NCBI GenBank assembly: GCA_045614565.1
Contig: JAZLDG010000101.1
Location: 86,241 to 150,240, forward strand
DNA: 64,000 bases
Reading direction: 5' to 3'
DNA from: Scatosoma sp045614565
GTDB taxonomy: Bacteria; Bacillota; Clostridia; Christensenellales; Borkfalkiaceae
Below are positions 40,320-48,600 of the stretch, piece by piece. Position 1 is the first letter of the stretch; each line of letters begins with the position of its first letter. Both the position numbers and the translations under genes were made by a program. The notes under the pieces are model-generated. The model was not told where the DNA came from. It saw nothing but the letters and a program-made list of their open reading frames with translations, and made no database searches.

Positions 40320-40442
40320 TTAATTGTTCCACGTGTCTTTTTCGGTGATTTCAATTTTTCCCAAAACACTGCTTGTCGTCACGATATCCAAGTTTTTCGT
40401 AACGGTAATTTCAATTACCGTTTTTTCGTATTTTTTCAACAT
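40320..40442 (-). CDS. 40-residue small protein between surface protein and MgtC-like genes
   Basis: This small gene has an AAAGGAG ribosome-binding site lying in the last codons of the upstream surface-protein gene, ATG at 40442 and TAA at 40322-40320. The product begins MLKKYEKTVIEITVTKN, continues LDIVTTSSVLGK and ends EKDTWNN. The pattern (K-K-Y-E-K-x-x-I-E-I then DIVTTSS) resembles a large, poorly described group of short clostridial peptides. There is no signal peptide and no cysteine. Function unknown. The tight packing between two genes and the good RBS make it likely real. Confidence 0.6.
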   Translation of the reverse strand: MLKKYEKTVIEITVTKNLDIVTTSSVLGKIEITEKDTWNN

Positions 40443-40447
40443 ATCCC

Positions 40448-42232
40448 TTATATCTCCTTTGAAAAGGTAACGACCAAGCACCCGTTTTCGCTATCGTACG
40501 ATTGAACGGCGTCCCGTATTCTTTCACCGTTAAAGATAATCGCGGCAAAATGCTCAACCGCGGTCTTTAACCGCAACGTAACCGTTTTATTTTCCATAAA
40601 AACGCTCGCTTCGCTGATTATGGGATTTTGCGCCGCGCAAACGACCGTTGCGTTACCTTTTTCGTAATTCACGTTCGCAACCCCGTTCACGTATTTTTCA
40701 AGAATTTTAATTTCCCAGTCTTCAAAAACGTATTCCGTGCTCATCAAAGCTTTCGTTGCAACAGTATATACGCTTCTTTTCTCTATATCGTCGCTATAAA
40801 GATAACTTTCCCCGTTTCCCGTGCCAATCACTGCATACGCCCGAGCAATAAAATCACGGTTATAATTACTTTCGATCACGTCGATTACGGTCGCGTAAAG
40901 CTGAAAAATCCCGTCTTGATTAAAGGAAATACAATCAGCTTCCACAAAGAAATTCTTGGCTTGATTTGCTCCGTTATAATTCGCCCAAGTGAACGTCCTA
41001 CCGTTTTCCAGTTTATCCGCAGGAAGCACGATTACGCCAACGCCGTGTAAATAATCTTTGTGCGTTTCAAAAGCGTTTTCTTGCAATTCCGCAATAAAGC
41101 GAATACCAGACCGATCAAGCCCCGCTTCGTCGCAACGAACGGACGCGCCTTCGCGCAAGCCGTAATTCATAAAGACGGCTTCTAAAACCACGTTTTTCGC
41201 TGTCAGTGTCACGGTTTCATTCGGGAAATAAAGCTCGTTTTCTAATTTCCAACCCACAAAAATCCGTTTTGTTCCGCTTGCAAGCGACTTGAACGTATAA
41301 CTCGTTTGCGTTATGGGGATTTTCTCAATCGACGTAGCCCCGTCCACCAAACAAGTGATTTCTCTACGTTCTTCTTTTAACCAACTACCGTCCGAATACC
41401 CGTAAAAAATTTGCGTTCCCATTACGGCTAGCTTGGCTTCGCCACTCGTCAATTCACCACTCGACAAAGTCAGTGCCAAGCCCGTACAATCTTTAAGCGT
41501 CGTTGAATCACTAAAAGACAAGTAAACGGTACTTTCTCCCGCCTTTTGCGTTGCGGTTACGTTTCCAACGTAACGGTCACAGCTTGCAAGTAAACTTCCT
41601 TCGTAAGCGAGATCTTGCGACGGCGCAAACGGTACGTTTAGCGTGGCTTGCAACGTGTTTTCCTTTTCATTCCATTCAGGAACAGAAAGGTTTTCGGTAA
41701 GTTCGATTGTATATGTAGGCGGTTCTTTTCGTTCGCATACCCAGCCGCCGTCCTTTTTCACAAAAGTCATATCGCCGTCAAAGACGATCCCCGCGTATTC
41801 ACTCGTAACGGAAGAGCTTTTTTGCAAGGTCAATCCGCTCGGAATCGTAAACGACTGCACGTTCGCGTTCACAAACGCTTTACTTACGTTATCAAATATA
41901 AATTGAATATGCGTCGTAGTTTTATATCCTTGTACATACATCAAATGAATTTCATCATCGTCGTCTGTTTTTAGATAAACGTCACCGTCTATCCCGTAAA
42001 CACTACTTGGACTTTGCGGCAAATTTTCCGCGCCTTGATATTCAAATTCAAAATAATATTGCCAGTCATTTTTAATTTCGCTTACAAATACTAATTCGCC
42101 CGACGAGATTTTCAAATACGCTTCCGCCCCCACGGGAGAAGTATACGTGAATGAAAATAACAGTCCGATCATTAAAAACGCAAACAGACAAAATCGTAAA
42201 AGTAGACTAACCTTAATTGTTTTTCTCATCAT
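40448..42232 (-). CDS. Secreted surface protein, function unknown
   Basis: This is a 594-residue protein with a signal peptide (basic MMRKTIKV, then LLLRFCLFAFLMIGLLFSF, cleavage probably near PVGAEA). The middle contains beta-rich stretches. An InlB-like segment (KRIFVGWKLENELYFPNETVTLTAKNVVLEAVF) is followed by a module (LDRSGIRFIAELQ ... GVGVIVLPADKL ... RAYAVIGTG ... IEKRSVYTVATKAL) that recurs in surface proteins of gut Firmicutes. I see no LPXTG motif, SLH domain or lipobox, so how it is held at the surface is unclear. It is followed at once by the 40-residue peptide gene. Confidence 0.75.
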   Translation of the reverse strand: MMRKTIKVSLLLRFCLFAFLMIGLLFSFTYTSPVGAEAYLKISSGELVFVSEIKNDWQYYFEFEYQGAENLPQSPSSVYGIDGDVYLKTDDDDEIHLMYVQGYKTTTHIQFIFDNVSKAFVNANVQSFTIPSGLTLQKSSSVTSEYAGIVFDGDMTFVKKDGGWVCERKEPPTYTIELTENLSVPEWNEKENTLQATLNVPFAPSQDLAYEGSLLASCDRYVGNVTATQKAGESTVYLSFSDSTTLKDCTGLALTLSSGELTSGEAKLAVMGTQIFYGYSDGSWLKEERREITCLVDGATSIEKIPITQTSYTFKSLASGTKRIFVGWKLENELYFPNETVTLTAKNVVLEAVFMNYGLREGASVRCDEAGLDRSGIRFIAELQENAFETHKDYLHGVGVIVLPADKLENGRTFTWANYNGANQAKNFFVEADCISFNQDGIFQLYATVIDVIESNYNRDFIARAYAVIGTGNGESYLYSDDIEKRSVYTVATKALMSTEYVFEDWEIKILEKYVNGVANVNYEKGNATVVCAAQNPIISEASVFMENKTVTLRLKTAVEHFAAIIFNGERIRDAVQSYDSENGCLVVTFSKEI

Positions 42233-42260
42233 AGCACCTTTTCATTCGTATGGTTTCGTA

Positions 42261-42719
42261 TTACAAAACGCCGTTTTCTTGCAAATACCGTTCCACAATT
42301 TCCGCTGCGGAGTATACAAGCTCCGCGCAAGGACGTTTTTTATAGTATTCTTGCGTTCTTGCTTCTGCCACGCCGCCCTTTTCCGCAAATAAATTCGCAC
42401 CCGCAAGCAATTCCCCGCAAATCAAACTACCGTTTTCCGCTTTGAATTTTTCACAAAGCGCTTGCACGATCGAATAAACCGTTTTTTTATTTTCTTGCGT
42501 TTGTTTTTCACTAGCAAATACCCCGCCGATTACCATTGCCATACCACTAACCGCGCCGCAGGTCAAGCGCAATCGACCCAAGCCACCGCCAAACGGCAAG
42601 GCAAGCTTTTGTATCGTGGTTTCGTCTATCCCCATTACGTCGGCAAAAGCCAACGTAACCGCCTGCGAACAAGCGTATCCTTGTATAAAATATTCTTTTG
42701 CCCTTTCAGCTCTTGACAT
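42261..42719 (-). CDS. C_GCAxxG_C_C family protein
   Basis: This is a 152-residue protein with the conserved cysteines of the C_GCAxxG_C_C family: YACSQAVTLAF, LTCGAVSGMAMVIGG and LICGELL, then a late Cys in KRPCAELVYSAAEIVERYL. The family is helical and probably binds a metal or redox cofactor; its role is not established. It has a good GGAGC RBS, lies divergently from mtnN and is 28 bases upstream of the surface-protein gene. Confidence 0.9.
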   Translation of the reverse strand: MSRAERAKEYFIQGYACSQAVTLAFADVMGIDETTIQKLALPFGGGLGRLRLTCGAVSGMAMVIGGVFASEKQTQENKKTVYSIVQALCEKFKAENGSLICGELLAGANLFAEKGGVAEARTQEYYKKRPCAELVYSAAEIVERYLQENGVL

Positions 42720-42854
42720 TTTCTTGCTCCTTATGTTATAATAATTGTTGTTTTGGGAAAAATATACTTGTTATACGCTTTTTAATCCGTATATTTCTAT
42801 ATATTATACCATAAATATTTTGAAAACACAAGAAAAAGAAGGAGAAAAGAGAAT

Positions 42855-43511
42855 ATGATAGGCGCAATAATTGCAATGCAAAGTGAAGCGGATATCTTGC
42901 TTAATCAAATGAAAATCAACCGTTCGTTGACCGTGAGCGGTAAAAAAATACACGTCGGCACGGCATACGGAAAAGATATTACCGTTTGCGTTTGCGGGGT
43001 AGGCAAAGTAAACGCCGCGCTTGGAACACAGCTACTCGTAAGTAAATTCGACGTTAGAAAGCTTTTGAATTTTGGCGTTGCGGGCGGATTAAATAACGAA
43101 ACGGAGCTTTGCCACGTATACCAAATCGGCGAAGCCGTACAATTTGATTTTGATTTAACCCAGCTCAACGGCACGAAAATCGGTACGTTGGACGAATATC
43201 AGGAAAATTATCTTTCGTTGAACAGATTAACTACAGACCTTCCCGTTAAGCGTTTAGGCACTTCCGACCGTTTTAACGATAGCAAAGACGATTATTTACT
43301 TTTAACCGAAGAATTAAAAGCGGATATTCGAGATATGGAAGGTGCAGCGATCGTACAAGCGGCGTACGCTGCGGAACTACCCGTATACTCTGTTAAAGCA
43401 ATTTCAGACGTCGCGGGAAGCGGGAGTACGACGGAACAGTTTTTAATCAATAAAGACAAAGCTTTACAAAATTTACAAGCCCTTTTACCCCTTATTATTG
43501 AGAATTTGTAA
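42855..43511 (+). CDS. mtnN: 5'-methylthioadenosine/S-adenosylhomocysteine nucleosidase
   Basis: MtnN cleaves adenine from MTA and SAH, recycling the by-products of SAM-dependent reactions. The 218-residue product has IGAIIAMQSEADIL (catalytic Glu), VCVCGVGKVNAALGTQ, LLNFGVAGGLNN, DMEGAAIVQAAY (substrate-binding Met/Glu) and KAISDVAG (catalytic Asp). It is slightly shorter than usual. RBS AAGGAG precedes the ATG. ung follows 24 bases downstream on the same strand. Confidence 0.95.
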   Translation: MIGAIIAMQSEADILLNQMKINRSLTVSGKKIHVGTAYGKDITVCVCGVGKVNAALGTQLLVSKFDVRKLLNFGVAGGLNNETELCHVYQIGEAVQFDFDLTQLNGTKIGTLDEYQENYLSLNRLTTDLPVKRLGTSDRFNDSKDDYLLLTEELKADIRDMEGAAIVQAAYAAELPVYSVKAISDVAGSGSTTEQFLINKDKALQNLQALLPLIIENL

Positions 43512-43535
43512 GAAAAGACACGCAAAGGAGAAAAG

Positions 43536-44201
43536 ATGATTGATTTAGGTGACTGGAACGAACGGCTCGCACCGCTGTTTGCCGACGAACGGTATCGTAA
43601 AATTCGCAATTTTTTAATTGAAGAATATAAAAATTACGTGGTATATCCCGATATGTACGACTTATATAACTGTTTCCGTTATACGCCTTTTGAAAAACTC
43701 AAAGTGGTATTACTCGGACAAGACCCCTATCACAACGTGGGACAAGCGCACGGACTTTGTTTTTCCGTGCAAGACGGTATTCAAAAGCCCCCGTCTCTTG
43801 AAAACATTTTTAAGGAATTAAAAACGGATATCGGTTGTGAATTACCCAAAAGCGGCAATCTGACCAAATGGGCAAATGAAGGCGTACTGCTTATGAATAC
43901 TTCTCTTTCGGTAAGAGAACATCAAGCAAATTCGCATGCTAAATGCGGTTGGGCGTGGTTTACGGACAGCGTAATCAAGCTCATTTCCGATCAAAAAGAA
44001 CACGTCGTGTTTATTCTTTGGGGCGGGAACGCAAGAAGCAAAAAGCCACTCATCGACGCCGAAAAACATTACGTATTAGAATGCGCGCACCCTTCACCAC
44101 TTTCGGCGTACAACGGATTTTTCGGTTGCAAGCATTTCTCGAAAACCAACGAATATCTCAAAAAACACAACCTTGACCCCATTGACTGGAATTTAACTTA
44201 A
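43536..44201 (+). CDS. ung: Uracil-DNA glycosylase (family 1)
   Basis: Ung removes uracil from DNA to start base-excision repair. The 221-residue product shows the catalytic water-activating motif GQDPYHNVGQAHGLCFSV, the uracil-contacting LLMNTSLSV, FILWGGNA and the DNA-intercalation loop HPSPLSAYNGFFG. RBS AAGGAG. It forms a small plus-strand operon with mtnN and is followed by a terminator. Confidence 0.97.
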   Translation: MIDLGDWNERLAPLFADERYRKIRNFLIEEYKNYVVYPDMYDLYNCFRYTPFEKLKVVLLGQDPYHNVGQAHGLCFSVQDGIQKPPSLENIFKELKTDIGCELPKSGNLTKWANEGVLLMNTSLSVREHQANSHAKCGWAWFTDSVIKLISDQKEHVVFILWGGNARSKKPLIDAEKHYVLECAHPSPLSAYNGFFGCKHFSKTNEYLKKHNLDPIDWNLT

Positions 44202-44207
44202 AATCCA

Positions 44208-44234
44208 AACGCTCTCAAACGAGAGCGTTTTTTT
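44208..44234 (+). terminator. Intrinsic terminator after ung
   Basis: Perfect 9-bp stem AACGCTCTC / GAGAGCGTT with an AAAC loop and a run of T. It lies between the convergent ung and YnbB-like genes. Confidence 0.9.
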
Positions 44235-45460
44235 CAAAGCAATTTTGCAAGAATTTTCTTTAACGCGTATTTACAATGCTCGTAGGTCAAGCCGCCTTGA
44301 AAATACGCCGTATACGGTTCTTTTACGGGTGCGTCGGCAGAAAGCTCGATAGACGCGCCTTCCACGAAACAACCTGCCGCCATAATCACTTTGCTGTCAT
44401 ACCCCGGCATATCCCACGGCTCTAACGTAACGAAGCTGTCCACAGGCGAAGCTTCTTGTACCGATTGAATAAAATCGCAAAGCTGTTTTGCCGTATCAAA
44501 ACGGATAGCGCGGGTAATATCCGCGGGCGTTTTATCGAGCTTAGGGAAATTTTCATAACCCAACTTCTCCATACATTTCCCGATCAACAAGCTACCCTTA
44601 ACCGCTTGATTGACGGTATGCGGCGCCATAAACAAGCCCTGATAAAAAAGCCTATACCCGTACGCGTACGAGCCGACTTCGTTCCCGATCGACGGCGCGG
44701 TTAAGCGTCTGCCGATTTTGTCGATAAACTCGGCTTTCCCTACGATATAACCGCCCGTAGGCGTTAAACCGCCACCGGGATTTTTAATCAACGAGCCAAC
44801 CGCAACGTCTACGCCAACGTCACAAGGCTCGTATTTTTCCACAAATTCGCCGTAACAGTTATCCACGAAAATACAACCGTTAAAGCCAAGCTCGCGTACA
44901 AACGAACACATATCGCCGATTTCTTCGACCGTAAACGCGTCGCGAAGTTCGTACCCACGCGAGCGTTGGATATAAATCATTTTTAAGCAGTCACCAAGCC
45001 GCGCGATTTCTAATTGAATTTTCTCTTTATCAAATTTTCCCGTTTCCGTCAAATTCACACAGTCAAAAGAAATTCCAAAATCTTTAAGCGAGCCGTTTCC
45101 GTCGCCGTAAATCACCCCGCGAAGAGTATCGTACGGCATACCCGACAAACAAAGGACGGCGTCGCCCGTACGCAATACGCCGAATAACGCCACCGATAAC
45201 GCATGCGTACCGCTCAAAAGCGCAGGCGACACGATCCCCGTTTCCGCGCCCATAGCCGCGGCAAATACTTCTCCCAAAGCAAAACGGCCGTCGTCGCCGT
45301 AACCGTAGCCCGTCGTTGCATTAAAATGACGCAACGCAATCGAATGACGGTTAAACGCCTTTAATACTTTTTCTTGATTATATTCGCTGATTTCATCGGC
45401 AAGCTTATAATTTTCAATCAATTCTTGTTCGCTCGTTTTTATTAAACTTTCCGCTGTCAT
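44234..45460 (-). CDS. ynbB: YnbB-like PLP-dependent (methionine gamma-lyase family) protein
   Basis: This 408-residue PLP enzyme belongs to the Cys/Met-metabolism fold and has been annotated as aluminium resistance protein or methionine gamma-lyase family. Typical blocks are TTGYGYGDDGRFALGEVFAAAMGAE, SGTHALSVALFGVLRTGD, FVDNCYGEFVE and the PLP-lysine region VGSLIKNPGGGLTPTGGYI. The true substrate is unknown. I take the ATG at 45460, with GGAGAAAATTA upstream, rather than an earlier in-frame start without RBS. It follows miaA, as in Bacillus and many clostridia. Confidence 0.92.
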   Translation of the reverse strand: MTAESLIKTSEQELIENYKLADEISEYNQEKVLKAFNRHSIALRHFNATTGYGYGDDGRFALGEVFAAAMGAETGIVSPALLSGTHALSVALFGVLRTGDAVLCLSGMPYDTLRGVIYGDGNGSLKDFGISFDCVNLTETGKFDKEKIQLEIARLGDCLKMIYIQRSRGYELRDAFTVEEIGDMCSFVRELGFNGCIFVDNCYGEFVEKYEPCDVGVDVAVGSLIKNPGGGLTPTGGYIVGKAEFIDKIGRRLTAPSIGNEVGSYAYGYRLFYQGLFMAPHTVNQAVKGSLLIGKCMEKLGYENFPKLDKTPADITRAIRFDTAKQLCDFIQSVQEASPVDSFVTLEPWDMPGYDSKVIMAAGCFVEGASIELSADAPVKEPYTAYFQGGLTYEHCKYALKKILAKLL

Positions 45461-45495
45461 TAATTTTCTCCTTGGAACTATGTCAAACATAATAC

Positions 45496-46410
45496 CTATG
45501 CGTGACATACTTGTCGTAATAATTCTATGATTTTATCTACCGTTGCTTCTTGCGGTTGTAAACATACGTGATTTTGCATACGCTTAAAGAAAGTTATTTG
45601 CCGTTTGGCGTAATTACGGGTGTTTTTCTTAATCAATTCTTTGATTTCCGCCAGCGAAAGCCCCGCTTCTTCACCTTCAACAATTTCTTTATACCCGATT
45701 CCCTGCATACATTGTGCATCCTTGGTGACGCCCAATTTTCGCAAAGCGTGCACTTCTTCCAAAAGTCCGTTTTCAAACATTTGCTCTACGCGAAGCTCAA
45801 TTCGCTCGTATAAAGTTGCTCTCGGATAATCGATAGAAACGGCAACAAAATCAAAACGCGGCGTTACAAGGTCGTTTTGCTCTGATTTCGCTTTCCCCGT
45901 CATATCGAATATTTCCAAGGCACGTATTACCCGTTTCACGTCATTTTCGTGCAATTTTTCCGCGCTTACGGGATCTTTTTCCGCAAGCAAGGCGTGTAAA
46001 CGTTCTTTGCCGTATTCGTTATAAAATCTTTCGTATTTATCGCGAATTTCGGCGTTTGCGCCGATATTCCCGAACTGACTTTTATATAAAAGCGCATTGA
46101 TATAAAACCCCGTTCCCCCGCAAATAACGGGCGTTTTGCCTTGCGCAAGCAAGTTTTCCACAACGGGAAGGGCAAGCCGTTCGTAATCGCTTACGGAAAA
46201 GGATTGAAAGGGAGAAACCACGTCGATAAGATGATGAAAAACCCCTTCTCTCTCTTCCGCCGTCGGTTTTGCCGTACCGATATTCAAGCCTTCGTACACC
46301 AAAAGCGAATCCGCGGAAATAATTTCCGTATTTAACCGTTTAGCACAAGCGACGGCAAGCGAAGTTTTCCCTGACGCCGTCGCGCCGCAAATCACCAAAA
46401 CCTTCGCCAT
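45496..46410 (-). CDS. miaA: tRNA dimethylallyltransferase
   Basis: MiaA adds a dimethylallyl group to A37 of tRNAs reading UNN codons; MiaB, encoded upstream in the same cluster, then methylthiolates it. The 304-residue product has P-loop GATASGKTSLA, EIISADSLLVYEGLNIGTAKPT, GGTGFYINALLY and the C-terminal RNYAKRQITFFKRM. The ATG shares one base with the mutL stop (TGATG), so the two are coupled. Its DMAPP substrate comes from the MEP pathway genes also in this window. Confidence 0.96.
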   Translation of the reverse strand: MAKVLVICGATASGKTSLAVACAKRLNTEIISADSLLVYEGLNIGTAKPTAEEREGVFHHLIDVVSPFQSFSVSDYERLALPVVENLLAQGKTPVICGGTGFYINALLYKSQFGNIGANAEIRDKYERFYNEYGKERLHALLAEKDPVSAEKLHENDVKRVIRALEIFDMTGKAKSEQNDLVTPRFDFVAVSIDYPRATLYERIELRVEQMFENGLLEEVHALRKLGVTKDAQCMQGIGYKEIVEGEEAGLSLAEIKELIKKNTRNYAKRQITFFKRMQNHVCLQPQEATVDKIIELLRQVCHA

Positions 46411-48599
46411 CAAACGATCCTCTTAAACATTTTTTCAATTTGTTTACGGGACATTTGCACTACTACGGGTCTACCATGCGGGCATTTTAAGCCCATATTT
46501 CCGTCAATTTGCGTAAACAATTCGTCTATTTCGCCTCGTTCAAGATCCATACCGCCCTTAATCGCCGCTTTACAAGCCGCTGCGGCAAGCTTGTCTTTCA
46601 ATATTTCTTCCATTTTGATTGCGCGATAACCGTTTATTTCCCCTAGAATTTGATTAAAAAACAAATTCAAATTGATAGAAGGAATATCCACGGGCACGGC
46701 GTATATTTCAAAGGTCGTTTCGTCTTTTTCTTGAATATCAAACCCAATAAAACGAATATCGTCCAGCCGTTCCCGTATAAACGTAGCTTCAAACGCGTTT
46801 AATTCCAAGGTATACGGAATGAGCATAGGCTGCGAAATCACTTCACGGCTTTGCATACGTGCTTTCATCCTATCGAAAATCAAACGCTCGTGCGCAGCGT
46901 GCTGATCGATGATATACACGTCTTGATCGCGCTCGTATAAAAGATAGGTATTGAAAATTTTACCCACGTATTTGAACGAAGAAATTTCCATCTTGTCTTG
47001 TTTTGCTTTTTTATCGAGTTCTGCAAGATAGCGTTTATTTTCTTCAAAATAATCCTTGCCGTCTTGCATTTGTTGCAACAAAGGCTCCATTCCCTTATCC
47101 CGCAACTCTTTTTCATAAGCAGGATCGTCAAGCTGAAAGGTCATTCCGGGATTATATTGCGCGTCGGGGAAAAGCTTTAATAATTTTTCGGGCTTACCTT
47201 CGCATTTCTTGCCAAGCGCAAGTCTCTTTTGCATTTCTTCTTCGGAAATGGAAACGATATGCGCGGGATCCATATCCGCAATCATATCCATAGGTATAAA
47301 TCCGTTATCATGCCAAACGGGCGCGCCTTCGGGCGCTTTCCCCCTTACGACTACCTTTTTTTCGGGTTGTTCTTTTGTTTGATTTTTTTGCTCAACAAAG
47401 GCAGGTGCGGCGTCTAAAATTTCTTTTTGCGCCTGTTCGTACGATAATACGTCAAAACCGAACACCTTGTCGCCTATAGACGGCTTTTTCTGTTCCGTTT
47501 GGTTTTCTTTTTCTACCGATTGTAATATCCGCGCGGAAAGCGATTCTTTTTTCTCTACGGACCCCTTTTGTTCCGTTTCCAAAATCGTATCCGCAACGAT
47601 ATATTCCAAAGCTTGCGATTTACCGTCTAATACGGCGGAAATCACCGAAAAAATACAACCGTAAATAATCTTATTATCCGCAAAACGAACGTCCGCTTTG
47701 TTGGGATGTACGTTCACGTCCACAATTTCCGTCGGAACGGTGATATGCAATACGTAAAACGGGTATTGCCGTTTCATTAAATACGCGTTATACGCCCCCG
47801 AAACGGAAGCGGCAAGCGTAGAATTGAGTACGTATCTACCGTTCAAAAATATGCTTTGATAGCTTTTGTTGGGTTTATAAAAATTTTGATTACCGATATA
47901 ACCGCGGATACGTATACCGTGTTTTTCCGCATTGATTTCAATACATTGCGCACGAACCGCAGCACCGTAAACGCAAAGCAGCGCTTCTTCGTCGCCACCG
48001 CCAAAGGATTGTAATACTTTTTGACCGTTTACGTAATAGGTAAAGGCAATATCCGAGCGATTGAGTATAAATCTCGAAACGAAGGTCGTAATATCCGCTT
48101 CTTCCGCTTTATCCGATTTCAAAAATTTGACGCGAACGGGTGCGTTAAAGAACAGCATTTCTACGTCCACACGTGTACCGTTCTCTCCCGCCGCTTCGCT
48201 AATCGCGCCAAGCTCGCCGCCGTTAGACGTTAAGCGATAGCATTTCGCCCCCGCAACTTTGGAAGTAATCGTCATCCTGGAAACGGCGGCAATAGAAGCA
48301 ACCGCTTCCCCGCGAAATCCCAAGGTCATAATATTATCCAAATCTTCCGCTTTGGCGATTTTACTCGTTGCGTGCGGCAAAAACGCCGATTGTAAATCGT
48401 CGCGTTCAATCCCACAGCCGTTGTCAATAACCCGTATAAGCTGTTTCCCGCCGTTTTCTACGTGAATTTCTATCTCCGTAGCTCCTGCGTCAATCGCGTT
48501 TTCCACGAGTTCCTTAACGACGGAATACGGACGGTCCACGACTTCGCCCGCCGCAATGCGGTTATAAACTTTTGCGGGTAAAATATTGATTTTCGACAT
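46410..48599 (-). CDS. mutL: DNA mismatch repair protein MutL
   Basis: MutL is the mismatch-repair matchmaker. The 729-residue product has the GHKL ATPase domain (VVKELVENAIDAGA, IDNGCGIERDDL, TLGFRGEAVASIAAV) and a transducer domain with VDVNVHPNKADVRF. A long low-complexity linker (about 345-520) leads to a C-terminal domain with the endonuclease motif DQHAAHERLIFDRM and CPHGRPVVVQMSR. The endonuclease motif means nicking is intrinsic, as in bacteria without MutH. It follows mutS by 1 base. Confidence 0.97.
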   Translation of the reverse strand: MSKINILPAKVYNRIAAGEVVDRPYSVVKELVENAIDAGATEIEIHVENGGKQLIRVIDNGCGIERDDLQSAFLPHATSKIAKAEDLDNIMTLGFRGEAVASIAAVSRMTITSKVAGAKCYRLTSNGGELGAISEAAGENGTRVDVEMLFFNAPVRVKFLKSDKAEEADITTFVSRFILNRSDIAFTYYVNGQKVLQSFGGGDEEALLCVYGAAVRAQCIEINAEKHGIRIRGYIGNQNFYKPNKSYQSIFLNGRYVLNSTLAASVSGAYNAYLMKRQYPFYVLHITVPTEIVDVNVHPNKADVRFADNKIIYGCIFSVISAVLDGKSQALEYIVADTILETEQKGSVEKKESLSARILQSVEKENQTEQKKPSIGDKVFGFDVLSYEQAQKEILDAAPAFVEQKNQTKEQPEKKVVVRGKAPEGAPVWHDNGFIPMDMIADMDPAHIVSISEEEMQKRLALGKKCEGKPEKLLKLFPDAQYNPGMTFQLDDPAYEKELRDKGMEPLLQQMQDGKDYFEENKRYLAELDKKAKQDKMEISSFKYVGKIFNTYLLYERDQDVYIIDQHAAHERLIFDRMKARMQSREVISQPMLIPYTLELNAFEATFIRERLDDIRFIGFDIQEKDETTFEIYAVPVDIPSINLNLFFNQILGEINGYRAIKMEEILKDKLAAAACKAAIKGGMDLERGEIDELFTQIDGNMGLKCPHGRPVVVQMSRKQIEKMFKRIV

Positions 48600-48600
48600 A

